From NCBI GenBank assembly GCA_002404795.1, contig DHKK01000069.1, positions 1 to 14,213 on the forward strand: a stretch of 14,213 nucleotides of DNA. The letters are read 5' to 3'. Positions 1 to 8,808 of this stretch are shown here, in pieces; position 1 is the stretch's first letter; each line of letters opens with the position of its first letter. The notes beneath the pieces were generated by a model. It saw nothing but the letters and a program-made list of their open reading frames with translations. It was not told the origin of the DNA and did not search any database. A program made the translations under genes and the position numbers. The DNA comes from Clostridiales bacterium UBA4696. GTDB lineage: Bacteria; Bacillota; Clostridia; Oscillospirales; Oscillospiraceae.

Positions 1-1
1 A

Positions 2-1147
2 TACCCCGCGAACGAGAACGCGGAAAACGCCGTTCTCAAATGCAAGGACGGTTCCCAGGTGACGCTCTGCGGAACCGGTTCGCTCACGCTCACCGCCAAC
101 GGCAAAAATGGGATCAAATCCGGCGCTTCGACAGACGAAGACGGCGAAGCCAGCCTCACCATCCGGGAGTTGACGCTGACGATCCATGCGCCGGTCAACG
201 ACGCGATCAACGCCGAGCATCTGCTGACGATTGAAAGCGGCAATCTGACCATTTCCGCCGCAGACGACGCGATCCACTGCGACTACACGCTGCAGATCGG
301 CGCGGAGGGCACGGACGGACCTGCGATTTCGATCACAGACTGCTATGAGGGACTGGAGGCTGCCACGCTGAACGTCGCCTCGGGCGACATTCGCATCCGC
401 GCCTCGGACGACTGTCTGAATGCAGCTAATTCCGATCTGACCGGCTTCGATTTCTCCATGAATCTCTCCGGCGGTACGATCAACGCCTATACGACGGACG
501 GCGACGGTTTTGACTCCAACGGCACCATGACTATCTCCGGCGGAACCATTTGCGTCTGGACGGCGAACACGGCAGACAATCAGCCGCTTGATGCTGGCGG
601 AACGATCACCATCACCGGCGGAACTGTTTTGGCTGCCGGTGGCAGCGCGGGCATGGGCATAAAGCTTTCCGTCTCGCAGCCATATGTGACCTTTGGCCAG
701 TCCGGCGGCATGCAGCCGCGCGGCGGAGGCGCGGACGCGCTCATTTCAAACGGCAGTACGCTTGCCATTTTGGATGAAACGGATACGCTTTTCAGCATGG
801 AAGCGCCGTGCAGCGCGCGCTTCATCTTCTATTCCTCTCCCGAACTGACGGAGGACGGAAGCTATACGCTCCTGTCCGATGGCGAAAACGCCGGAACTGC
901 TGAGGCACAGACAGGCGAGAGCCAGTCCGGCTTCGGCGGTATGCCGGACGGCAGACCGGGCGGCTTTGACCCGAACGGAGAAGCTCCCTCTGACATGCCA
1001 AACAGCGAAACACCGCCCACACCACCCGATGGCGGCACGCCGCCTGAAAAGCCGGACGGCACATCCATGCCGGAGCCTCCGGACGGCAGCACGCCCCCGG
1101 AAAAACCGGACGGCGCACCGGAACCTCCGGATTCCGGCAGCGTATAA
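2..1147 (+). CDS. Carbohydrate-binding beta-helix protein (Cthe_2159-like), 5' end outside window
   Basis: The reading frame is open from the left edge, so the N-terminus and any signal peptide lie outside the window; 381 residues are visible. About the first 240 visible residues are short beta-strand rungs (LTIRELTLTI, GNLTISAADD, GTMTISGGT) with a recurring turn: NGIKSG, NDAINAE, DDAIHCD, YEGLEAA, DDCLNAA and GDGFDSN. This matches the right-handed parallel beta-helix family typified by Clostridium thermocellum Cthe_2159, a polysaccharide-binding protein in which such acidic turns bind calcium. The last 75 or so residues are Gly/Pro-rich and end SGSV, with no LPXTG motif or membrane segment. 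It is probably secreted or cell-surface, perhaps binding plant or host polysaccharide; family assignment is by pattern and ligand is inference. It converges on the symporter gene across a shared terminator. Confidence 0.8.
   Translation, partial: YPANENAENAVLKCKDGSQVTLCGTGSLTLTANGKNGIKSGASTDEDGEASLTIRELTLTIHAPVNDAINAEHLLTIESGNLTISAADDAIHCDYTLQIGAEGTDGPAISITDCYEGLEAATLNVASGDIRIRASDDCLNAANSDLTGFDFSMNLSGGTINAYTTDGDGFDSNGTMTISGGTICVWTANTADNQPLDAGGTITITGGTVLAAGGSAGMGIKLSVSQPYVTFGQSGGMQPRGGGADALISNGSTLAILDETDTLFSMEAPCSARFIFYSSPELTEDGSYTLLSDGENAGTAEAQTGESQSGFGGMPDGRPGGFDPNGEAPSDMPNSETPPTPPDGGTPPEKPDGTSMPEPPDGSTPPEKPDGAPEPPDSGSV
1022..1114 (+). repeat. Tandem proline-rich coding repeat in the protein tail
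   Basis: Two 39-base copies (1022-1060 and 1076-1114), 54 bases apart, each encode PPDG(G/S)TPPEKPDG, and a third partial PPD follows. The DNA copies differ mostly at third positions, so this is a maintained protein repeat rather than a fresh duplication. Such tails usually act as extended linkers or wall-spanning stalks. Confidence 0.75.
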
Positions 1148-1194
1148 CAGCGCCCCCGCTCTGGTTTCTTTTATACCGAACCCAAAGAACCACA

Positions 1195-1230
1195 AAAACC
1201 GCTCCCCCGGATGCCCGAGGGAGCGGTTTT
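1195..1230. terminator. Bidirectional intrinsic terminator between convergent genes
   Basis: AAAACCGCTCCC (1195-1206) pairs perfectly with GGGAGCGGTTTT (1219-1230), leaving a 12-base loop. The flanking A and T runs give a U-tract in either direction. It therefore serves both the beta-helix gene ending at 1147 and the symporter gene ending at 1243. Confidence 0.9.
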
Positions 1231-1242
1231 GAAAAAGCGGAG

Positions 1243-2493
1243 TTATTTCGCAGCCTTGGCAGCCTTCTTGGAGGCCTTCTCGCGCTCGAGGCGGGAGATG
1301 AACAGGGCGCAGGTGGCGTCGCCGGTGATGTTCAGCGTGGTGCGGCCCATGTCGAAGATCTTGTCGACGCCCGCGATGATGGCGATGCCCTCGACCGGCA
1401 GGCCGACCTGCGTCAGGACCATCGCCAGCATGATCATGCCAGCGCCGGAGACACCGGCCGTGCCGACGGAAGCGAGCGTCGCGGTCAGGACGATCATGGC
1501 CATGTCGCCGAGCGTCAGCTCCACGCCGTAGCAGCAGGCGATGAAGACCGCGCAGACGGCCTGATAGATCGCCGTGCCATCCATGTTGATCGTCGCGCCG
1601 AGCGGCAGGACGAAGGAGCTGATCTCCGGCTCCGCGCCCATCTTGTTGCAGCACTCGATGTTGACGGGGAGCGTTGCGTTGGAGGACGTGGTGGTGAAGG
1701 CGGTGATCATGGCGGGTGCGATGCCCTTGAAGAAGGCAATCGGACTCATCTTGGCGAGGAACTTGACGGACAGGCCGTAGACCACGACGACATGGATGAT
1801 GTAGCCGAGGTACGCAACGCCGATGATGAGCGCCAGCTTACCAATGATGTCTGCACCATTGACCGCGACGACATTGGTCATCAGGCAGAAGACACCGATC
1901 GGGGTGAACTTGATGATCATCATCATGATCTGCATGACGACTTCGTTCAGTGCCTTGACGCCGGCAGCGACCTTCTGGCCGGCCTCACCGGCAGCCAGGA
2001 TGCCTGCGCCGAGGAAGATTGCGGTAACAATGACCGGCAGCATGTCGGAGGAGACCATCGGCTGCAGCAGATTGGACGGGAAGATGTTCACGATGACCTG
2101 CATGACGGACGGAGCTTCCTTGGCTTCATATTCCAAAGAGCCAAGATCCGCGCTCGGCAGCGGGGTGAAGTTGCCCTTGAAGATGTTGACGAGCACAAGG
2201 CCGATGACGACGGCCAGCGCGGTCGTGCACATATAGTACACAAACGTCTTGACGCCGACGGAGCCGACGCGCTTGAGGTCCTTCAGGTTGATGACGCCGT
2301 CAGCAATGGAGAGCAGAACGACCGGGACGACCAGGAACTTCAGGAGGTTGACGTAGATCGTGCCGATGGGCTTGATCCACTCGGTGGTAAAATCGCCGAG
2401 ACCGGCGAATGCGAAGATGAGACCGGCGACGATACCGGCCAGCATGCCGATGAATATCCACGCCGGCAGGCCAAGTTTTTTCTTTTCTTTCAT
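1243..2493 (-). CDS. Dicarboxylate/acidic amino acid:cation symporter (DAACS family)
   Basis: A 416-residue membrane carrier of the GltPh/GltP/DctA fold, of usual family length. It imports glutamate, aspartate or C4-dicarboxylates with Na+ or H+. Visible family motifs in order: hairpin 1 TTTSSNATLP (267-276), the TM7 cation-site motif NMDGT (303-307), hairpin 2 GTAGVSGAG (344-352), and the TM8 motif with D381, R384, T385 and N388. The TM8 arginine matches the residue that pairs with the substrate side-chain carboxylate in GltPh, which favours an acidic substrate over the neutral ones of SstT/ASCT types. The C-terminus is a Lys/Ala-rich cytoplasmic tail. The ATG at 2493 follows AGGAGAA (2501-2507) at normal spacing. 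The gene has its own promoter and a terminator on each side, so it is monocistronic. Exact substrate and coupling ion are not determined. Confidence 0.92.
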   Translation of the reverse strand: MKEKKKLGLPAWIFIGMLAGIVAGLIFAFAGLGDFTTEWIKPIGTIYVNLLKFLVVPVVLLSIADGVINLKDLKRVGSVGVKTFVYYMCTTALAVVIGLVLVNIFKGNFTPLPSADLGSLEYEAKEAPSVMQVIVNIFPSNLLQPMVSSDMLPVIVTAIFLGAGILAAGEAGQKVAAGVKALNEVVMQIMMMIIKFTPIGVFCLMTNVVAVNGADIIGKLALIIGVAYLGYIIHVVVVYGLSVKFLAKMSPIAFFKGIAPAMITAFTTTSSNATLPVNIECCNKMGAEPEISSFVLPLGATINMDGTAIYQAVCAVFIACCYGVELTLGDMAMIVLTATLASVGTAGVSGAGMIMLAMVLTQVGLPVEGIAIIAGVDKIFDMGRTTLNITGDATCALFISRLEREKASKKAAKAAK

Positions 2494-2539
2494 ACTTTCC
2501 TTCTCCTATCCAAAATTACTGATAAAAATCAGCAAAAAT

Positions 2540-2568
2540 ATGATAGCATGTTGTGAAAAACATGTAAA
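2540..2568 (-). promoter_or_regulatory. Promoter of the symporter gene
   Basis: On the minus strand TTTACA (2568-2563) is followed after exactly 17 bases by TATCAT (2545-2540), with TGC just before it making an extended -10. Transcription would start near 2533, giving a leader of about 40 bases. The spacer contains the inverted repeat CATGTT/AACATG (2547-2552 and 2559-2564), a possible operator. Confidence 0.7.
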
Positions 2569-2611
2569 GAAAAATATGAAAATCGTCTTTATTTTGTGAA
2601 GAATTGTAAAG
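2551..2611 (-). repeat. Duplicated TTTACA/TTCACA element at the symporter promoter
   Basis: On the minus strand CTTTACAATTCTTCACAA (2611-2594) and CTTTACATGTTTTTCACAA (2569-2551) are two copies of CTTTACA-N4/5-TTCACAA, offset by 42 bases. The proximal copy overlaps the -35 hexamer. The hexamer pairs lie 10-11 bases apart, the spacing used by OmpR/PhoB-type response regulators. A regulatory role is inference. Confidence 0.5.
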
Positions 2612-2674
2612 AACGACAAAAGCGGGCAGAGAAATTTGAATAGAATTGCCACTTGACTTTTGCGGGAAAAGTGT

Positions 2675-2703
2675 AAAAACGGCCCGGCGCAGCGCGCCGG
2701 GCC
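2675..2703 (-). terminator. Intrinsic terminator of the HAD-TSUP-racemase unit
   Basis: A perfect 10-bp stem (GGCCCGGCGC, 2681-2690, with its complement at 2694-2703) has a 3-base loop. On the minus strand it is followed by GTTTTT (2680-2675). It lies 14 bases past the racemase stop codon. Confidence 0.93.
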
Positions 2704-2717
2704 TGGGAAAACTGCAA

Positions 2718-3422
2718 TTATTCCTTCACACGATAGCCGCAGAAGCGGATGGCCGCCTTGGCAAGCTCCGCCGTCGGATCGACGAAGGGGCCGGCCTGCG
2801 GCAGTGTGTCGGCGACGATGGGAAGCTCCGTGCAGCCGAGGACGAAATAGTCCGCGCCGCGCGCGCGAAGCGCGTCCAGCAGCCGCTGCCATGCGCCTTC
2901 CTCCGGCGCGAGCGGCCTGGAGGCCTTTACGACATCGTAGATCAGGTGCATGAGCACGTCCTGCTCCTCCGCGTCCGGGATGAGGCAGCGGACGTTCTGC
3001 GCCGCGAGCGCCTGTTCATAGAGCCCGGTGGCGAGCGTGCCCTTCGTCGCGAGGACGGCGGCGGTCCTGCCGGGGTACTGTGTCGCGCAGGTCTTTGCCG
3101 TGGCTTCGAGCATGCTGATGAAGGGGAGCTTCGTCATGGCCTGCAGGCGGGGGAGAAAATAATGCGCGGTGTTGCAGGGCATGATGACGCAGCTGGCGCC
3201 GCAGGCCTCCAGCGAGCGCAGGGCCGAGGCCATTTCCGGCACGGGATCTTTGCCGCCGGACAAGATGGCCGCCGTGCGGTCCGGGATGCGGGCGTTGGAG
3301 TCGATGTAGACGCGGATGTGATCGTTGTCGCAGGCGGCGTCGGTCAGAAGCGTGATCTTGCGGAACAGGTCCGCCGTGGCGAGCGGCCCCATGCCGCCCA
3401 GAATGCCGATGGTTTTTTCCAT
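2718..3422 (-). CDS. Aspartate/glutamate racemase family protein
   Basis: A 234-residue cytoplasmic enzyme of the PLP-independent Asp/Glu racemase superfamily. Visible motifs: N-terminal GGMGP (9-13), DSNARIPDRT, the first catalytic cysteine in MPCNTAHYF (C83), and the second in LGCTELP (C197). The two cysteines abstract and return the alpha proton from opposite faces, and both are present, so the enzyme should be active. GGMGP and DSNARIPDRT resemble the aspartate racemase/YgeA branch more than MurI, but the substrate is not proven. The start is set by AAAGGAG (3436-3430): an ATG at 3428 is only one base away, while the ATG at 3422 is seven bases away and fits. It is the last gene of a minus-strand unit with the TSUP permease and HAD phosphatase. 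A supply of D-Asp or D-Glu for wall or signalling use is inference. Confidence 0.88.
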   Translation of the reverse strand: MEKTIGILGGMGPLATADLFRKITLLTDAACDNDHIRVYIDSNARIPDRTAAILSGGKDPVPEMASALRSLEACGASCVIMPCNTAHYFLPRLQAMTKLPFISMLEATAKTCATQYPGRTAAVLATKGTLATGLYEQALAAQNVRCLIPDAEEQDVLMHLIYDVVKASRPLAPEEGAWQRLLDALRARGADYFVLGCTELPIVADTLPQAGPFVDPTAELAKAAIRFCGYRVKE

Positions 3423-3429
3423 TGCCATA

Positions 3430-3436
3430 CTCCTTT
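3430..3436 (-). promoter_or_regulatory. Ribosome binding site that decides the racemase start
   Basis: AAAGGAG on the minus strand is one base from the upstream ATG (3428) and seven bases from the in-frame ATG at 3422. The second is therefore the likely initiation codon, making the protein two residues shorter than the longest frame. Confidence 0.7.
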
Positions 3437-3453
3437 CGATTGAGACGGGCGGC

Positions 3454-4227
3454 CTATCCGGCGATCAGACCCTGGATGACCTTGGCGGCCAGCAGGACGA
3501 GGACCAGAATGACCGCGGGCTTGACGATCTTCGAGCCGTTTTTGATGGCCAGTCCGGCGCCGAGGAAGTGCCCGAGGAAGCTCGTGACGGCGCCGATGAG
3601 ACCGAGAACGAAAAAGACCTTGCCGCTCATCAGGCTCGTGACCAGCGCACCAATGTTGGAGGCGAGATTCACGAGCTTGACGTTGCCGCCCGCCGTGCGC
3701 ACGTCGAGCTTGGCAAGATTGCAGAAGATGAGCAGCAGGAACGTCCCCGTGCCGGGACCGTAGAAGCCGTCGTACGCGCCGACGACGAGGGAGGCAAGAT
3801 ACACGATCGCCATCTGCTTTTTGGGCTCGATGCCGCCGCGCTGCTCCGGCAGCTGCCGCTGGCGCAGCACGACGAAGGCCACGACCGGCAGCACGACCAG
3901 CAGCAGATACTGCAGATACACCTCGTCGATCATCAGCTGCAGCTTCGTGCCGAAGTGCGAGCCGACGAGCGCCAGCACGATCGACGGCACGCCGAGCTTC
4001 CAGTCGACATAGCCGCTCTTGATATACCGCCCCGTGGACGCGAGCGAGCCAAGCCCGGCCGAGAGCTTGTTCGTCCCCAGCGCGACGTGCATGGGGAGCC
4101 CGGCCAGCAGATACGTCGGGACGGAGATGATCCCGCCGCCGCCCGCGATGGCGTCCATAAAGGACGCGAGGAACACGCCGACGGCAACGATGAGGACCAT
4201 CGAAAGGGTCAGATCCTGTACGCCCAT
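3454..4227 (-). CDS. TSUP (TauE/SafE) family anion permease
   Basis: A 257-residue, highly hydrophobic integral membrane protein with two homologous halves, as in the TauE/SafE family. The first half has D25 and the glycine cluster GGGG (29-32) before ISVP, then GTNK (51-54). The second has GAYDGFYGPGTGTF (150-163) followed by GNVKLVNLASN. About eight membrane segments are expected. Family members move sulfite, sulfoacetate, thiosulfate and other organosulfur or small organic anions; no sulfur-metabolism gene lies in this window to fix the substrate. The ATG at 4227 is one base past the HAD stop codon, and its AAAGGAG (4243-4237) lies inside the end of that gene, so translation is probably coupled. 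The racemase follows 31 bases after its stop codon. Confidence 0.9.
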   Translation of the reverse strand: MGVQDLTLSMVLIVAVGVFLASFMDAIAGGGGIISVPTYLLAGLPMHVALGTNKLSAGLGSLASTGRYIKSGYVDWKLGVPSIVLALVGSHFGTKLQLMIDEVYLQYLLLVVLPVVAFVVLRQRQLPEQRGGIEPKKQMAIVYLASLVVGAYDGFYGPGTGTFLLLIFCNLAKLDVRTAGGNVKLVNLASNIGALVTSLMSGKVFFVLGLIGAVTSFLGHFLGAGLAIKNGSKIVKPAVILVLVLLAAKVIQGLIAG

Positions 4228-4228
4228 G

Positions 4229-5053
4229 CTACACCTCTCCTTTTAGGACCAGCTCCAGCATGTCGGCCACGCCGCCGACTTCATTGGACGGCGCGACGAG
4301 ATCTGCCCGCTGCCTGAGCGCGTCCTCGCCGTTGCCCATGGCGACGCCGACGCCGGCAAAGTCCAGCATGGCGGCGTCATTGCCGCTGTCGCCGATGGCC
4401 ATGACCTGTTCGGCCGGGACGCCGAGCGCATGGCACAGGGCCGCGAGGGCGATGCCCTTGTTGGTGGCCGGGTTCATGACCTCCAGATCGACGAAGCCTG
4501 CGCCGGTCACGAAATACGGCAGCTGCGAAAGATCGGCCCAGGCCTGCCGGCAGACCTCCGGCCCGGAAAACGGGACGTAGAATTTTTCGACCGGCTTGTC
4601 CCACCCGGCCACGAGCGCGTCCAGATCGTCCACGAATTCGTGCGAGCGCTCAAACAGCCAGCGGAAGCTGGCGGGGTAGTAGCGCGCAAAATTGTCGACC
4701 TGCGCTTTGGAGTTATAGACGATGCCGCCGGAAAAGAAGTTGATCAGCCCGTCATAGCGGCGCAGATGGCTGTAGATGAGACGGGCGTCGTCGGCGGAAA
4801 GCGGGCAGTGGTACAGAAGCACGCCGGTCTTCAGATCCTGCGCCATGGCGCCGGTGTGCGTGACGGCGTAGCGGATCTCGGGCAGGGCGTCCAGAACGTA
4901 CCAGCACTCTCCGATCGCCCGGCCGGTGCACAGAACGAGCTCGACGCCCTGCGCGGCGGCGCGGCGGACCGCGTCCCGCACGCGCGGCAGAACGCGCTGA
5001 TCGGAGGTGACGAGTGTGCCGTCGACGTCGACGGCAACGAGACGAATCGACAT
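4229..5053 (-). CDS. Cof-type HAD-IIB family phosphatase
   Basis: A 274-residue cytoplasmic HAD hydrolase of usual Cof/YidA length. All four HAD motifs are intact: motif I DVDGT (nucleophile D9, acid/base D11), motif II CTGR (T43), motif III lysine in NKG (K199), and motif IV GDSGND (D222, D226, Mg2+ ligands). The region from about residue 85 to 190 is the C2-type cap that selects the substrate. Relatives dephosphorylate sugar phosphates, FMN, PLP or other small phosphoesters, so the substrate cannot be named. The ATG at 5053 follows GAGGT (5065-5061) at seven bases. It is the first gene of the minus-strand unit that continues into the TSUP permease and the racemase, and it diverges from secA. 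Confidence 0.92.
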   Translation of the reverse strand: MSIRLVAVDVDGTLVTSDQRVLPRVRDAVRRAAAQGVELVLCTGRAIGECWYVLDALPEIRYAVTHTGAMAQDLKTGVLLYHCPLSADDARLIYSHLRRYDGLINFFSGGIVYNSKAQVDNFARYYPASFRWLFERSHEFVDDLDALVAGWDKPVEKFYVPFSGPEVCRQAWADLSQLPYFVTGAGFVDLEVMNPATNKGIALAALCHALGVPAEQVMAIGDSGNDAAMLDFAGVGVAMGNGEDALRQRADLVAPSNEVGGVADMLELVLKGEV

Positions 5054-5086
5054 AACAAAAACCTCGATACCTTGGAAATCAAGCTC

Positions 5087-5115
5087 ATTTTAACAGGCGG
5101 ATCCCATGAAATCAA
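5087..5115 (-). promoter_or_regulatory. Promoter of the HAD-TSUP-racemase unit
   Basis: On the minus strand TTGATT (5115-5110) and TAAAAT (5092-5087) are 17 bases apart, about 34 bases upstream of the HAD start. It faces away from the secA promoter, with 24 bases between the two. Confidence 0.55.
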
Positions 5116-5139
5116 GCCGCCGAAATTCACAATTTCTTC

Positions 5140-5168
5140 TTTTTTTACACGGAAGCATGTGGTATAAT
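5140..5168 (+). promoter_or_regulatory. Promoter of secA (extended -10)
   Basis: TGGTATAAT (5160-5168) is a consensus extended -10. The 17-base-spaced -35 position (5140-5145) is only a T run, so the TG extension probably compensates. The better-looking TTTACA at 5144-5149 is 13 bases from the -10, too close. The start would be near 5175, giving a leader of about 53 bases. Confidence 0.7.
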
Positions 5169-5188
5169 GACACACTAGAACGCAAAGC

Positions 5189-5210
5189 CGCTGCGGAGCT
5201 CTCCGCGGCG
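5189..5210 (+). promoter_or_regulatory. Hairpin in the secA 5' leader
   Basis: A 9-bp stem with one G-U pair and a four-base loop (5198-5201) lies in the leader, 17 bases before the start codon. No U-tract follows, so it is not a terminator. It could stabilise the mRNA or affect ribosome access; no function is shown. Confidence 0.45.
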
Positions 5211-5227
5211 TAGAAAGGACAGGACCT

Positions 5228-7999
<2,772 letters not shown>

Positions 8000-8001
8000 C
8001 T

Positions 8002-8808
8002 ATGTTTCACACCATCAAACAAGGAACTTTGGAATATCTGACCGCCGACGCGCTGGAGGGCAGCGTCCACTGCTTCTCCACGCGCCTCGGCGGCGTGAGC
8101 GAGGGCCAGCTTTCTGCCCTCAACCTCGGTACGCACCGGGGCGACGAGCCGGAAAACGTGCGGGAAAACTACCGCATTCTGGGGCAGGCTGTCGGCTTTA
8201 CGCCCGCGGAGACCGTCTTCACCCGGCAGGAGCACACTGACCTTCTGCTGCGCGTGGGCAGAGCCGACTGCGGCACCGGCCTTGACCGGGAGCAGACCAC
8301 CGTCTGCGACGGCATCCTTACCGATGAGCCAGGCGTGGCGCTCGTCTGCTTCGCGGCGGACTGTACGCCGGTTTTGCTCTTTGACCCGATCCGGCAGGCC
8401 GTCGCGGCCATCCACGCCGGGTGGCGCGGCACGGCGCAGGGGATCGCGTACAAGGCAGTCCTGCGCATGCAGGAGGAATTCGGCTGCGCGCCGGAGGATA
8501 TCCGCGCGGCCATCGGTCCATGCATCGGCCGATGCTGCTTTGAGGTCGGGCCGGAGGTGCCGGACGCCATGCGGGATGCCCTCGGCGCGGATGCCGAAGC
8601 GGCCATCGAGCCGCGCGGGGAAAAGGCGCACGTCGATCTGAAGCTGCTCAACCGCATCTGGCTGCAAAAAGCCGGGGTGCAGGTGATCGACGTCAGCCCG
8701 GACTGCACGATGTGCCATCCGGACCGCTTCTGGTCGCACCGCGTGACCGGCGGCGCGCGCGGCAGCCAGGCTGCCATCATCCGGCTGAAAGGAGGGGCGG
8801 CGCAATGA
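8002..8808 (+). CDS. pgeF: Peptidoglycan editing factor PgeF / YfiH-LACC1 family purine nucleoside enzyme
   Basis: A 268-residue protein of the YfiH/LACC1 (formerly 'multicopper polyphenol oxidase', DUF152) family. Motifs: FSTRLGGVSEG (25-35), NLGTH, the zinc ligands H78 (in QEHTD), C121 (in ADCTPV) and H138 (in HAGWRG), then IGPCIGRCCFEVG and SHRVTGG. Family members phosphorolyse or deaminate purine nucleosides. E. coli YfiH/PgeF also keeps non-native residues out of peptidoglycan precursors. The copper-oxidase name seen in older annotation is not supported by the ligand set. No clear ribosome binding site precedes the ATG, which lies two bases past the secA stop codon, so translation is probably coupled to secA. 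The stop overlaps the next start (ATGA). Confidence 0.93.
   Translation: MFHTIKQGTLEYLTADALEGSVHCFSTRLGGVSEGQLSALNLGTHRGDEPENVRENYRILGQAVGFTPAETVFTRQEHTDLLLRVGRADCGTGLDREQTTVCDGILTDEPGVALVCFAADCTPVLLFDPIRQAVAAIHAGWRGTAQGIAYKAVLRMQEEFGCAPEDIRAAIGPCIGRCCFEVGPEVPDAMRDALGADAEAAIEPRGEKAHVDLKLLNRIWLQKAGVQVIDVSPDCTMCHPDRFWSHRVTGGARGSQAAIIRLKGGAAQ

Noticed and set aside
371..430. Repeated short motifs in the beta-helix gene as a CRISPR or DNA repeat array
   Set aside because: The repetition is at protein level, with varied codons and irregular spacing, as expected for beta-helix rungs.
746..1654. A 302-codon minus-strand frame across the gene end, terminator and symporter
   Set aside because: It runs through a bidirectional terminator and overlaps two well-supported genes in the wrong frame, and its protein is Arg/Gly-rich and unrecognisable.
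2653..2679. A plus-strand promoter (TTGACT ... TAAAAA) between the symporter and racemase genes
   Set aside because: The spacing is 15 bases and it reads directly into the GC stem of the racemase terminator, with no plus-strand gene beyond.
2646..4317. Long plus-strand frames opposite the racemase and TSUP genes
   Set aside because: Both are shadows: they overlap each other and the clear minus-strand genes, and they lack ribosome binding sites and domains.
5144..5149. TTTACA as the secA -35 box
   Set aside because: It is only 13 bases from the TATAAT, too close for a sigma-A promoter; the extended -10 explains the promoter better.
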